NCBI GenBank assembly: GCA_051453625.1
Contig: JBOZIK010000001.1
Span: 225,924,010-225,967,246 of the forward strand
DNA from: Welwitschia mirabilis
Taxonomy: Eukaryota > Gnetophyta > Gnetopsida > Welwitschiales
Reading direction: 5' to 3'
DNA: 43,237 bases
Shown here: positions 1-10,790 of the stretch, piece after piece
Layout of the letters: each line of letters starts with the position of its first letter
Numbering within the stretch: position 1 is the stretch's first letter
The notes under the pieces: generated by a model
The model's database searches: none
The model's input: the letters and a program-made list of their open reading frames with translations, nothing else
What the model was told of the DNA's origin: nothing
Made by a program: the position numbers and the translations under genes

Positions 1-48
<48 letters not shown>
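1..48. repeat. (GA)24 dinucleotide microsatellite
   Basis: Perfect GA repeat of 24 units, cut by the window edge, so its true length is unknown. No transcript or gene is visible next to it. Confidence 0.98.
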
Positions 49-51
<3 letters not shown>

Positions 52-1709
52 AAGTAAGTTAATAGCCCATGGGGCCGATGACTCCAAGTAAAGCTAAGTG
101 GTGCCTCCTCTTCCTTAGGTTCCTCAGGTAATAAATAATTATTTGGAGCTTTGTCATGTTTTTGGTAAGAATATTCATAGGATTTTAATGCTTACTCATC
201 TATAAACTAATAATAAATAGAAATTGAGTTATCAAAAATACACTTATTATCTAAAAATTCACGACAAAGGCCCATATCTTAGACAAAATAGAAAAAGTAC
301 CCTGAGATGTTTCTCTAGGATTATAAATCCTCAGAAAATTCATACTCCATAGACAAGGAAGAATAAGAATGAAGGAAGAATCAAGCAAGTATTTTATAAT
401 GGGACAAAATAAAAAAAGGGTCTATAGTCATAGACCTAAAGGGTTATAATCCACCCAAACTATAGAAGAGAAATACAAATCTAATAGGATGTGCATGCAA
501 AAATATTTTTTTCTATAACCATTCCATTTTCAGTGGGCTAACTAAGAAAGATTTTATGAACACACAATGGAAGCCCAATCCAAAGAAATTCCACTAACTA
601 AAAATGACAACACGTAAATTATGTAAGTTGGGATTTCACTCACCTAGTCATGTAGGAAGGCCCTATCTACAATTAGTTTTCCATAATTTATAAAGTATGG
701 GATGGTAAAGTTGGTAATGAAAACTCCTTAGTGATGAGTATATACCTCCTATATACACATAAAATCATCTAACTAATTAGTCATGAAGTAATGAAAATCC
801 TCGTTAGAGTAAGAGACCTTGGGAGGAATATGCTTATCTTGGCTCATTCCAAAACATAATAGGATACTTTATTTAGAAACCTAGATTTAACTGTGACAAG
901 GATGGGTGATGGTAGCTGTGCAAGAATTAAAAGATGAATATAAAAAATCAAGGATTAAAAGAACAATGGAATGATGGAAATGGAAATAAGGGAATCCACA
1001 TAGATCTACAAGATTAGAGAAGAAGATCCATGAAAACCCCTACTCCATAGCCCATTTTTGGATTTCTAATTTAGTGGGCCTGACATTCATAGAATTCCAA
1101 GAAATGAAAGTATAGAGTTTCTAAGCCATACCTTGATTGGAAAGATGTCTAACTATAAATGTTGGAGAAGATCATGTATTTATAGCAAAAAGAGATAGTT
1201 AAAAAAACCTATGCAAAATATATAAAAATTAAAAAAGATAAAGAATAATATAGGTACCATGAAAAGGAATAAAAGAAGAAGAAGGGAAAGGGAAGCTATC
1301 GAATTAACTATCAATCACAAAAAAAAAGAGATAAAAATGAGGAATCCATGGGGTATTTATAGTAGTGGACTTGGGATTAACCAATCTTTAGGGTGAATTT
1401 AATCATAGTTAACTAATCCATAGATAACTATAATTAAACAAAATTAAATACAGTTAAATTAAGGTTAAACTATAGTTAGAAGATAATTAGTACTCCATGA
1501 TGATGACAAATTTCAAATAGCTGACGTTACACTCTAGGTATTTAATATCACACTTAAGAAAACCTGATGTTAGACTCAGGTATCCAATGTTGCACTTGTA
1601 TCTTCAATGTTGCTTTTGACATCTGCTTATCCAATAGGTCTTACTTAGACCTAGTGGCAACTATGCTTTTTCTAACTTATTTTGTAATAAGGTCTTAATA
1701 TTGCATTCT
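49..1709. other. Non-coding A/T-rich stretch
   Basis: No open frame with recognisable protein content is seen on either strand. Runs built from AACTATAGTTAA-like words occur at about 1,385-1,480. The stretch may be part of a decayed LTR or leader, because a TATA-like minus-strand site and a minisatellite follow, but no terminal motif fixes this. Confidence 0.5.
1351..1362 (-). promoter_or_regulatory. TATA-box-like CTATAAATACCC (minus strand)
   Basis: The minus strand reads CTATAAATACCCCATGG, close to a plant TATA box. A shorter match, CTATAAATAC, lies 177 bp further downstream on the same strand at 1,176-1,185. With the 20-bp repeat array upstream in minus-strand sense, this could be an LTR promoter whose U3 holds the repeats. 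The initiation site and the element ends are not identified. Confidence 0.3.
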
Positions 1710-2335
1710 AGTTTCCAACATCATACTTAAATATCCGATGTCACACTTTGATGTTTAACATCACACTTGGATAACCAACATTATACTTGGATGTCTAACA
1801 TCATACTTGGATGCCCGATATCATACTTACTTCTACAAGGCGCTAGTACCTCCTACTCCTTCCTGGAAGTCATTTATTTATCTATTACCTACCTATATAG
1901 GAAGCTTTGATATTACACATAGGTAGTCAATGTCATACTATGATGTTTAACATTGCACTTGGATGCTTGACATTACACTTAAAACTGCAATAGCCTAACA
2001 CCTCTAGAAATGTTCTTGGCACTTCCCATTTCTACTCCTTAGACAACAGGAGTAACATTACATGAGGATAGTTGATGTCATACTTGAGCATCCAAAATTG
2101 CACTTGGATGTCAAACATTACACTCATGTACTCGATATTACACTTGGATGCTCGACATTGCACTTAGACATTGGATACATCCTTTACCCCAGCACTGCTC
2201 ATGATGCCTTGACATACTTATGACAATAGCCTTTGATATCAAACTTGAGTTTTTTATATTCTACTTGGGTGCCTAATGTTACACTTAGATGTCTAACATC
2301 ATATTTGGTTGCTTGATGTCACACTTACTTCAATG
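1710..2335. repeat. Degenerate 20-bp minisatellite in four clusters with spacers
   Basis: The unit approximates ACACTTGGATGCCCGACATT (20 bp) with frequent C/T and G/A differences. Clusters lie near 1,710-1,830, 1,905-1,985, 2,065-2,170 and 2,240-2,335. Non-repeat spacers of about 70-90 bp separate them and share words such as CTCCTT and GACAATAGCC/AACTGCAATAGCC. Looser copies reach back to about 1,520. The 20-bp unit is not a multiple of three and no reading frame is kept, so this is not a protein repeat. Confidence 0.8.
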
Positions 2336-2984
2336 ACATCCTAGCATATTCCATTTAACCAAAAATAATCATACTTACTCCATAATAAAACTAAGTACTT
2401 GCATAATGGTACTTGATGTTGTTATTTCCAATGTCGTACTCATGTTTCTGATTATACAACCCCTTGGTAGTTACCTCAAAAGGGGATTTACATCAATAAG
2501 ATTATTATGAGAACTTTGAAAGAGTCCTTCTAATTATTTTTATAACTACCATTTAGTTGTAGGTATCTAGCTATCATAGAAATACTATAAAAAGGGACGT
2601 AATGTCACCAAAGAGGAGAGGAAGAATACTTGCAAAATAAGATAAATAAAAAAGAGGCATATGAGTTCAGAAGGACATCAAACCAACTAACGCATTATGA
2701 AACATAGAGTGAATGGATGAATGGATGAAATAGAAATCCAACTCAATCACATTCACTCTTAGAATGAAATTTTGGCTAATAGGATTAATAACCTCCTTTC
2801 TCATCTAGAAGATAATCTCTAGAATAAAAGCTAAGAGAATCTTAAGAGTAACCCTCTACATTAAGATTTCATACTTCAATAGGTGCACTTGACCTACAAA
2901 ACATCTAGATGAGACTACTAAACATAGATGTCAACCTACAAGCCTTCCTATCAAATAAAGCTAATCACTTTAACTTAGAACAAC

Positions 2985-3640
2985 ATGAAGAAGAGGAGAT
3001 CACTAAAATGATATGCCTAAAAACATACAAAGATAAAGTAGCAAACAAGACATTTCTTGGATTTAACAAATAGAAAACTACTTTGATCTTTAGAACATTC
3101 CACTAGAAAGATGATGCACATATAGTACTATGTTTCTTATAGGAAATGCACAAGAATGGTGGTTAAGATGCTAATTGAAACATCCCTGAAGGATATCCAG
3201 GGATAACTTTATAGAGGAATTCAAGATGAAATTAATTATAAAAGATTTTATTAAAGACTAAATGGTGGAATTCCAATGCCTTCACTTGGTAAAATGTCCA
3301 CTAAATAAACATTGCTTTGAATTCTAGTGCATCATGAAGTATTAAAAGAACTTCACTAAGAAGTAGTTGATTAAACTTTTATTAGAACTCTAGCACCCAA
3401 ACTTAGAATCATTTTACACATATTGAAGATTAAATCCACTAAAGATGCCTACCATAAAGCAAGACATTATATTCAATTATAAGAAAATTGATGGACTAAG
3501 CTAAATAATCCATAAGTAGACAAAAACAACATGCCCAGAACACACTAGCATGAGAACCATACAAAATAAACCTTACTTGTTATGAATGTCACAAGAAGGG
3601 TCACATTATTAGAAATTGCTCATCTAAATTATGAGCACCA
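2985..3640 (+). pseudogene. gag remnant with CCHC zinc knuckle (copy A)
   Basis: The gag (capsid/nucleocapsid) of a Ty3/gypsy element would package the RNA in a cytoplasmic particle. Visible pieces are a capsid-type stretch near 3,135-3,190, where IGNAQEWW can be read, and a complete CX2CX4HX4C zinc knuckle at 3,578-3,619 (C-YE-C-HKKG-H-IIRN-C). The knuckle is the best-preserved motif here. Stops and frame changes interrupt the rest, so no capsid could be made. The start codon cannot be placed. Confidence 0.75.
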
Positions 3641-3769
3641 AATCTTACTTAGCATAGTTGGCCTTAAGCCTTATATAATACAATCATACAACCTAAAAGA
3701 GTATATGATACCATCCAAATAGGTGAAATTCACAAATAGTGCTCCATCTTGGAATTACATGGTTAAATT

Positions 3770-3990
3770 TTATCTTTTTTATTTTATTCATAGTTGATAG
3801 CAGTGCCTCAAATAAATTTATTTATTCAACATTATTTTACAAACTAAACATCAACCCATTCCACAAATAAAACTCTACCATAGGGGTTGTAAGGAGTAGT
3901 TTTCTTACATAGGATGGAACCATCGCCCTCATCAATTACAACATTCATGACTTACATTTCAGGGATACATTTTATGCCTTCCAAATTGAA
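3770..3990 (+). pseudogene. Aspartic protease remnant (copy A)
   Basis: A short frame beginning near 3,775 reads ILFIVDSSASNKFIYS. This matches the retropepsin active-site pattern of plant gypsy elements (D-S-G-A-T-x-x-F-I) with Gly changed to Ser. It lies between the zinc knuckle and RT, as expected for the order gag-PR-RT-RNH-IN. Downstream residues are too eroded to follow the flap region. The domain is inactive as written because the catalytic Gly is lost and stops follow. Confidence 0.6.
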
Positions 3991-4429
3991 GAGAATCACA
4001 TCATTTTAGAAATTTCCTTTTTAATTAAATATAGTGTTAAAATTAATTTTCTTCAATACATCCTACTACTGTCAACTTCATTTAAAAAATGAATCTTAAA
4101 GGGGAAGGAAAGGAATAAGAAGATATTCTTGACCTCACCTGAATAGATCTCGAAAGCTTTTAAAAAGAAATAAGAATTCATTGCCATAGTATAGGCAAAA
4201 ACCCATAAATAAAATTCCATCTTATTAGAATAACTACGAGAATTTTCTAATGTATTTAAATATTCAAAGATGCTCCTACCTAAGAGAAACATATAGCATA
4301 AAGTTGATGACTTAGTCCCTAAAGTACAACTAATAGACAAAGCATCCTAATAATTCTTAGTAATAGAATTAAAGAATTGATAACATAAATTGAATAGCAA
4401 CTTTTGGAAGGAAAAATTTAGTCTAGTGT

Positions 4430-5030
4430 ATTATTATGTAGAATACTAGTACTCTTTATAAAGAAAAAAGATGGTACTTTCTAACCTTGCATTGAATAGA
4501 GGTAGCTAAACAAGGTAATCATCAAAGATAGGTATCCAATACCAAGAATTAGTAACTTATTGAATCAACTTTAAAGATCTAAAATCTTATCAGAGATTGA
4601 CTTAAAGTTTAAATACCATCAAATCTACATCAAGGATGAAGATATCTACAAAACTGCCTTCAAAACAAGATATAGATATTATGAGTTCATAGTAATTCCC
4701 TTTAGTTTAACAAATGATTCAACTACTTTTATGAGTTTGATAAATGATATTTTATGATCTTATTTAGATAAATACATAGTTCTATTTTTAGATAATATTT
4801 TGGTATATTCCAAAAGTTAAGATGATCATGTTACACACTTGAAGAAAGTTCTACAAGTCCTGTGTAGGCATAATTTCAAGGCCAAATTAAGCAAATGTAA
4901 CTTTTTTTAGATAGAAATTAGCTATGTATGATATGTTATCTCCATTAAAGGAATCACAACCAATCTAGAAAAGATACAATCTATAAGGAAATGGCCAAAA
5001 CTTAACAACATCATGCAAGTTTGAAGTTTC
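4430..5030 (+). pseudogene. Reverse transcriptase remnant (copy A)
   Basis: Readable RT blocks in order are FIKKKDGTF near 4,455, DRYPIPRI near 4,530, [17 protein letters not shown] near 4,650-4,700, and VLFLDNILVYSKS near 4,770-4,820. The last is the catalytic FLDD box with the second Asp changed to Asn, so the polymerase would be dead even without the stops. Stops stand at several places where the family has Trp or Gln. The homologous segment in copy B is at 6,283-6,780, and by eye the two are roughly 80-85% alike. Confidence 0.9.
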
Positions 5031-5059
5031 TTAAGCTTGCTAGCTTTTATTAGAAATTC

Positions 5060-5570
5060 ATCCTAGGATTCTCTCAACTTATAGCATTGTTGATAGATTT
5101 AAACAAATCAACATCTACATTTAACTTTAATGATAAATGCAAGGACACATTTCTCATATTAAAGGTACTACTTACAACAACATCTATTCTTAAAATCATA
5201 GATATGAGTAAACAATTTATAGTCACCATTGATGCTTCTACCCAAGGAATAAGAGCTGTACTTAGCCAAGATGATTAGGTAATTTCCTATAAATCATGAA
5301 AGTTAAACAAACATGAGAAGAACTATCTTGTTCATGATCATAAACTACTAGCCATAGTGCATGCTTTAAAAGTTTAGAGACATTACCTAGTGGGAAGTGA
5401 ATTCTTGCTCAAAACAAATTATAAAAGCTTAGAATAATTTCAGAAATAGCCTCTTTTGATATGTGATAGAGTAGATGAGGTGAATTGCTTAAAAAATAAA
5501 CGTTTAAATTATAATTTACCTTAGGAAAAGAGAATAAATTTGGATATGCCCTCAATAGAATGTGATGCAT
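5060..5570 (+). pseudogene. RNase H remnant (copy A)
   Basis: This is the longest genuine sense frame in the element (63 codons, 5,087-5,278). It contains NFNDKC and VTIDASTQGIRAVLSQDD, the first catalytic block (T-D-A-S) of gypsy RNase H. After an in-frame stop the homology goes on with KLNKHEKNYLVHDHKLLAIV near 5,305-5,360 and HYLVGSEFLLKTNYKSLE near 5,381-5,430, where the usual D of the TDH triplet is N. The domain would have removed RNA from the RNA:DNA hybrid. An antisense frame over 5,409-5,648 is a shadow. Confidence 0.88.
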
Positions 5571-5759
5571 GCTAGTAACCACTATCGCATCATATCTATC
5601 AGCTTTTCTTAAAACCTCCTTGGTCAATGATCCATACTTCAAGGACATACATCAATTAGTTCAATAAGAAAAATACGTAGACACTTATATGTTCTCACAA
5701 GATGAATATCTCTTAAAATAATAATGCCTTTGCATTTTATAAGGTCCATAAAGAAGGAA

Positions 5760-6182
5760 GTTGATGTTTGAACTACATGAAGTTCCATATGCAAGACACC
5801 ATGGGTTCATTAAAAATTATCATCAACTATGAAAATATAACTTTTGGTTCATAATGTAAGCAAACTTAAAGGAATACATCTATAATAGCCCCATATGCTA
5901 GCAGACGAATATTGATCAAGGAAGACCCATAGGAATCCTTCAATCTTTGGAACTACCACAGTGGAAATGGGAAGAAATGTCCATGGATTTCATTACTGGA
6001 CTATCTATTACTGATAAATAACATGATGCAATTTTCATTTGTATAGGCAGGTTGACTAAGATGGTCCATCTCATTATAGTCTAAAAATACAACACAGCTA
6101 AATAATTAGTCCTCTAGTTTGTGTTAGAAGTTTTGAAATTACATGATACATCATAAGTTATAGTATCCAATTGAGATCCAAA
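5760..6182 (+). pseudogene. Integrase remnant, N-terminal and core part (copy A)
   Basis: The zinc-binding region survives as ELHEVPYARHHGFIKNYH near 5,768-5,830, followed by NIDQGRPIGILQSLELPQWK near 5,910-5,970 and EEMSMDFITGLS near 5,972-6,008, which carries the first catalytic Asp. The core continues with GRLTKMVHLI near 6,045-6,080 and SN-stop-DPK just before the run of N. The D-x-x-D-P-K block is damaged. The domain ends at an assembly gap, so its C-terminus cannot be seen. Confidence 0.88.
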
Positions 6183-6282
6183 NNNNNNNNNNNNNNNNNN
6201 NNNNNNNNNNNNNNNNNNNNNNNNNNNNNNNNNNNNNNNNNNNNNNNNNNNNNNNNNNNNNNNNNNNNNNNNNNNNNNNNNN
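6183..6282. other. Assembly gap, 100 N
   Basis: A run of exactly 100 N, the usual arbitrary size for an unknown scaffold gap. It lies between the integrase of copy A and the RT of copy B, so order and distance across it are not proven by sequence. Confidence 0.99.
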
Positions 6283-6790
6283 ACCAATAGTTGATAACTT
6301 ATTGGATTAAGGTTAAGAATCTAAGTTCTTCTCAAAGATTAACTTAAAGTTTGGATATCATTAAATCTGCATCAAGGATGAAAATATCTACAAGAATACC
6401 TTCAGAACAAGATATAGATATTATGAGTTCATAGTAATGCCTTTGAGTCTAATAAATGTTCCAACTACTTTTATGAGTTTGATGAATGATAATTTCCAAC
6501 CTTATTTAGATAAATTCATAGTTGTATTTTTAGATGATATTTTGATATATTCCAAAGTTTAAATAATTATGTTTTTTAATTGAAGAAATTTTTACAAGTC
6601 CTGTTTAGGCATGATTTCAAGGTGAAATTAAGAAAATGTAACTTTTTTGAGATATAAATTAACTATCTATAACATGTTATCTCTAGTAACTGATCTAGGC
6701 AAAGTACAAGTTATAAGGGAATGGCTAGAACTCAAGGATGCCATACAAGTTTGAAGTTTCTTAGGATTGGCTAGATTCTTTTAGAAATTC
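6283..6790 (+). pseudogene. Reverse transcriptase remnant (copy B)
   Basis: The domain enters at the equivalent of the NLL block and keeps [20 protein letters not shown] near 6,410-6,470, then [13 protein letters not shown] near 6,514-6,562. Here the catalytic FLDD box is intact, unlike copy A. Stops and single-base indels occur before and after it. The start is missing because of the gap. Confidence 0.9.
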
Positions 6791-6799
6791 ATCCAAGGA

Positions 6800-7310
6800 T
6801 TCTCTTAACTTAGAGCTCTACTAATAGATTTGACCAAATTAACATCCATATTTAACTTTAATGATACATGTAATAAATCATTTCTTAGACTGAAGTAACT
6901 ACTTACAATAGCACCTATTCTCAAAATTGTAAATATGAACAAGCCATTCACAGTTACCACTGATGCTTCTACTCAAGGAATAGGAGTCATACTTAGCTAA
7001 TATGATCAAGTAATCACCTATGAATCACGAAAGTTAAACCAACATGAGAAGAGCTATTCCATCTATGATCTCAAACTACTAGCCATAGTGCATGATCTAA
7101 AATTTTGAAAACACATTACCTAGTGAAAGGTGAATTCTTACTTAAAATAGATCATAAAATCCTAGAATATTTTTAAGAAAAATCTCTTTTGAATATGTAA
7201 TAGAGAAGATAGGATGAATTACTTATAGAATATAACTTTAAATTATAGTATACCCAAGTAAAGAAGAATAAAGTTACAGATGCCTTGACTAGAATGTAGT
7301 GCAGTTCATA
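6800..7310 (+). pseudogene. RNase H remnant (copy B)
   Basis: Readable blocks are IDLTKLTSIFNFND near 6,828-6,865, FTVTTDASTQGIGVILS near 6,948-7,000 and KLNQHEKSYSIYDLKLLAIV near 7,030-7,090. The next block has a frameshift (about 7,100), then GEFLLKIDHKILEYF near 7,130-7,175. The TDAS box is intact. The end of the domain merges into the linker before integrase (near 7,260-7,300). Confidence 0.87.
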
Positions 7311-7489
7311 ACCACTATTACATTAGATCTATTAGCTTTTTTAAAGACATCCTTAGTGAATTATTCATAGAAGGAGATACATTAACTAATTCAAGAAGAA
7401 AAAGAAGTAGACACTTACATGCTCTTATGATATGGATATCTCTTAAAAGGATGATGCCTTTGCATTCCATAAGACTCATGGAGAAGAAA

Positions 7490-8230
7490 GTTAATGTCTC
7501 AACTACATGAAATCCCATATGTAGGATACCCTAGGTTCACTAGAAATTATCATTAACTACAAAAACATTACTTTTAACCTATAATTAAAGAATATATAAA
7601 AAAATACATCCACAATTTCTCCTTGTGATAGCAAATGAAGATTGATCAAGGAATACACATAGGACTTCTTCAATCTTTAGAAGTACCACAATGGAAATGG
7701 GAAGAAATCTCTATGGATTGAATCATTAGAATACCTATTACTAATATACAATATGATGTAATTTTTAATTATGTAAATAGGTTAACCAAGATGATCCATT
7801 TCATTGTAACTTGGAAATCCAACACAACTGAAGAATTCATCCTCTAGTTTGTGCAAGAAGTTTTTAAATTACATGGTGCATCTTAATTCATAGTATCTAA
7901 TTAAGATCCAAAATAATATTCTTATCTGAGTTTTTAAAAATTTTATTTTATCACTTAGGTACTAAACTTATTTTTAGTACTACATACCATCCAAAAATAA
8001 ATGGCGAGATCTAAAGAGTAAATCACATACTAGAAGATACTTTATGATGTTATGTAACCAAAAGCCCAAACAATGGGAAAAATACCTATATTTAGCTGAT
8101 TTTGCTTATAATTAGACATTTTAGACCTCCATTCAATGTTTACCATTTAAAGCAATATATGGTAGGAACTATTCCACCCCTATCACATGATCAGAAGAGA
8201 TTAGAAAAGATTGTATCCTTGGAATTAAAA
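7490..8230 (+). pseudogene. Integrase remnant (copy B)
   Basis: Integrase inserts the cDNA into chromosomes. Visible parts are the zinc-finger region LHEIPYVGYPRFTRNYH near 7,505-7,555, IDQGIHIGLLQSL near 7,640-7,680, EEISMD followed by a stop near 7,700-7,720, RLTKMIHFIV near 7,778-7,810, TTEEFIL near 7,823-7,845 and VQEVFKLHGAS near 7,850-7,885. A frameshifted stretch resembling the late core (VTKSPNNGKNTYI-like) follows to about 8,160. No single frame spans the domain. Confidence 0.87.
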
Positions 8231-8439
8231 GTTATAAAAGATGTAATTACCAAAATAAAAAAATAAATATAAGTTATAAAATACTGATACAAGAAAAATT
8301 ATGATAAAAAACATTAGACCTAAACATTCCAAATTAATAAGCAAGTATTGCTAAGAATCAAGATAGAAAGGAACTTCTTGAAAATAGGGAAGTATAATAA
8401 GTTAGCCCCATAGTATTGTGGTTTTTTTATGATCATTAA

Positions 8440-8600
8440 AAGAATAGAAGATCTAGACTACAAACTATAACTTCCTCTACAAATGTCTTGAATACATCCA
8501 ATTTTTCATGTGAGCATAATGAAACTATACCATAAAGATAGAAACCAGGACTATACCATAAACTAGTAATGTATTATACTCAAACTCAACTTGACTTTAA
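8440..8600 (+). pseudogene. Integrase C-terminal linker (copy B)
   Basis: The stretch reads YIHPIFHVSIMKLYHKD in pieces near 8,490-8,545, the conserved 'HPVFHVS.L..Y' segment that precedes the chromodomain in plant chromoviruses. It is broken by stops on both sides. It links the integrase core with the chromodomain remnant that follows. Confidence 0.7.
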
Positions 8601-8609
8601 TTATCCAAC

Positions 8610-8770
8610 TTGAAAAGGTCCTAGATATCAAAACTAAGTAATTAAAAAATAAAAATATAAATGAAGAACATATCCAATAGACTCATTTAAATCGAAAAAA
8701 TTGGAAAAGCAGGGAGTACATGCAGGAAAATTTTTCAAACTTTTTAATAAAGCATGATATGCTATTTTTA
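8610..8770 (+). pseudogene. Chromodomain remnant (copy B)
   Basis: The frame reads LEKVLDIKTK, then after a stop LKNKNINEEHIQ, a stop where the family has the cage Trp, then THLN and later ENFSNFLIKHD. Spacing and residues fit the C-terminal chromodomain of plant chromoviruses (E-x-I-L-D, then E-Y-L-x-x-W, then T-W-E). In the family this domain is thought to direct insertion to heterochromatin. As written it is dead. The lineage within chromoviruses is not resolved. Confidence 0.65.
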
Positions 8771-8910
8771 AATTATCTATGTATCTCATAATAAATAATG
8801 TCTCTTCTTCTATTATATTTTGTAGATAATACAGAAAATAATTTGGAGGAGAATGTCCTCTTAGATAATACAAGAATACGAGAAACTACCTTGAGGACAA
8901 GAATAATGCT

Positions 8911-8924
8911 TAACGAGAAGGGAA
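8911..8924 (+). promoter_or_regulatory. Polypurine tract of copy B
   Basis: The sequence AACGAGAAGGGAA lies directly before TGTAATG, the start of the 3' LTR. A purine tract at this point primes plus-strand DNA synthesis in LTR retrotransposons, so it fixes the LTR start. Confidence 0.8.
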
Positions 8925-9339
8925 TGTAATGTTTAAAATTTACTATTTATAAAATAAGTTTGTTAAAGTAATAAGTGAGAATAATTAATAAATATATGAA
9001 TGGGTGTGATCCTAATATGTAAAGATGTATTCTTTCATTATGTTACTAAAGCCTATGATATTAGGTAGGGGTGGTTAGACTAGCTGGATATAAGTGACAT
9101 CAATCTAGACTAATTCCAAAGGCCCTAGGAGGGGGACTGAGGTTGTTGTCCACATCTTTACCTTTGACCACTATTCCAAGGTTATTGGCTAATGTTAAGA
9201 AATGTAATCTAGTGCTTCTAATAATAAAGTCTACATTTTTCTCGAATTGTTCCTTATCCTTCCTATTAATCCTAGCCTATTGCTTTATATAATTTTTTTT
9301 GTGAAAAGTAATCCGAAAATTGTAAAATAGGATGTTATA
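8925..9339 (+). repeat. 3' LTR of chromovirus copy B (415 bp)
   Basis: It begins TGTAATGTTTAAAATT and ends AGGATGTTATA. The beginning is the usual plant-gypsy TG start, and the end is the usual ...TGTTACA end with the last C changed to T. The length is typical for a chromovirus LTR. It follows the polypurine tract and the polyprotein end directly. No second copy is present in the window, so its age cannot be estimated here. Confidence 0.78.
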
Positions 9340-10680
9340 GTTAAGATACTAGTAGGCTTTATGATTATTACTATATCTAATGAAAACACAAAGGTAAAGT
9401 TTGTAATGTTATAATAATAAAGCTAATGGAAACATTCACAACTAAAAAAATATTAATAAAACATTTACAACTAAAGAAATATTAATAAAAAATAATTATT
9501 AGTCTAACTAAAAATAATTTTTCATTATAACTTATTATGAAAACTTAGGATAGGTACATGATTAATTAACAACATTATTCTACAAAAATTTTTAATCTAA
9601 TAAGGAAGCATATGCAAATGAACCATAAAAAACATTTTTCTTAATAATATGATGATAATTTTTTATTTAATTTTCCTTTTGAATATGGACATATATGTTG
9701 ATGAGAATATCAATATGTTCATCTCCTTCATCAAAGTGAAGTATTTTTATAAAGTTTAGCACATTTTCAATGATGGTTTTAAATTAAATAGAAGTAGCCA
9801 TACATATCCTCTAGAACAAATGTGAATGCATTATTCTTTCAATAATTCATTAACAAAAATAACATATTTATTATAATCTAGATTTGATGTAATGGAACTA
9901 GGATTCCAAACATCTATTTAAATAATTTATAAAGAAGTAAAGAAATAAAATTGAGAAGCAATAAATGATAACCATTTATTATTAGCTACTTGATAATAGT
10001 AAATCATTGATAATAAATGATTAGAACTTTGAAAACATAGGAATGATTCTAGTGTTAGTTAATTAGAAATGTATACATTTAACTTATACTTATCACTTGG
10101 AAAAAAATGATTTCTAATGTTTTATTCTAGATGGAAAAAAGATAGAAATAAAAAATAAAGATTATTTTATTACCATCAAATAAATAATAAGTAAATAAGA
10201 TATTTATAAATATATTTAAAATAAGTAAAATATCTATAAGGTAAAATATATTTTTAAAATTATTTAATAGGAGGAATCAACTAATGATATTAATAAAGAT
10301 TGAACATTATTTATAGACATTTGATCACTATCTTAATAATCTAATTTAATGGATAAGTCATTTGTATAATGAATCAAGTAATGAATTATATTTATATTTG
10401 ACTACTATCTAGAATCATATGAAACATTGCTTTAAACTTCTAAGGAGAAATGTATTGATGATAAGCATGTTCCATTTAATAATCATAATAAAGATAGAGT
10501 TCTTAATATGATTACATATTTTCATTTGAATTTATGGAAAAATTAAGAAGGATATTGCCAAAGTTTGATTATCACCTTAACTTAAATTGATGTAGTCATA
10601 ACTTTTTTATTCATAATTTAATTTTACTTTCCCTTTTTTTTATTATCAAATTGATGATTTAGATGTTTAAAAGTAGTAAT
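9340..10680. other. A/T-rich spacer without recognisable genes
   Basis: Stops are dense in all frames and no terminal motifs are seen. A 29-bp tandem duplication (9,432-9,490, unit starting ACATTCACAACTAAA) is the only clear structure. The stretch lies between the chromovirus LTR and the 3' LTR of the Tat element and may be the older host sequence both entered. Confidence 0.6.
9432..9490. repeat. 29-bp tandem duplication
   Basis: Two adjacent copies of a unit starting ACATTCACAACTAAA differ at only two or so positions (C/T and A/G). No function is suggested. Confidence 0.8.
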
Positions 10681-10790
10681 CTATAGATAAGATTATTTAA
10701 GAGACTTTTTTAATGTAAATGAAGTATTAGTTCAAATGTATTTTGATGGTGTATGATTAGGCTAGGATTAGCATCATTTTGATAATGGGA

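Larger units (their letters stand above)
2640..6182 (+). mobile_element. Decayed Ty3/gypsy chromovirus, copy A (gag to integrase)
   Basis: A plus-strand retrotransposon polyprotein region is recognisable in order: gag with zinc knuckle, protease, reverse transcriptase, RNase H, integrase. Every domain is broken by stops and frameshifts. A 100-N gap follows the integrase core, so the 3' part and 3' LTR are missing or unassembled. No 5' LTR is seen upstream: the sequence at 2,100-2,600 does not resemble the LTR at 8,925-9,339. The family is assigned from copy B, which is homologous and keeps a chromodomain remnant. Confidence 0.85.
6283..9339 (+). mobile_element. Decayed Ty3/gypsy chromovirus, copy B (RT to 3' LTR)
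   Basis: A second plus-strand copy of the same family starts inside RT after the gap. It runs through RNase H, integrase, a chromodomain remnant, a polypurine tract and a 3' LTR. Its 5' part (gag, protease, 5' LTR) is absent. It differs from copy A at many positions, including indels, so it is not the same molecule read twice. It may be a separate insertion or a distant haplotype joined by scaffolding. Confidence 0.88.

Noticed and set aside
2555-2580. GGTATCTAGCTATCATAG as a primer-binding site and 2,560 as a 5' LTR end of copy A
   Set aside because: It only loosely resembles TGGTATCAGAGC, needs a deletion to align, and the upstream sequence does not match the 3' LTR at 8,925-9,339.
4053-4340. 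95-codon minus-strand open frame
   Set aside because: It lies antisense to the linker between protease and RT of chromovirus copy A and has no family likeness. It is a shadow of the decayed polyprotein.
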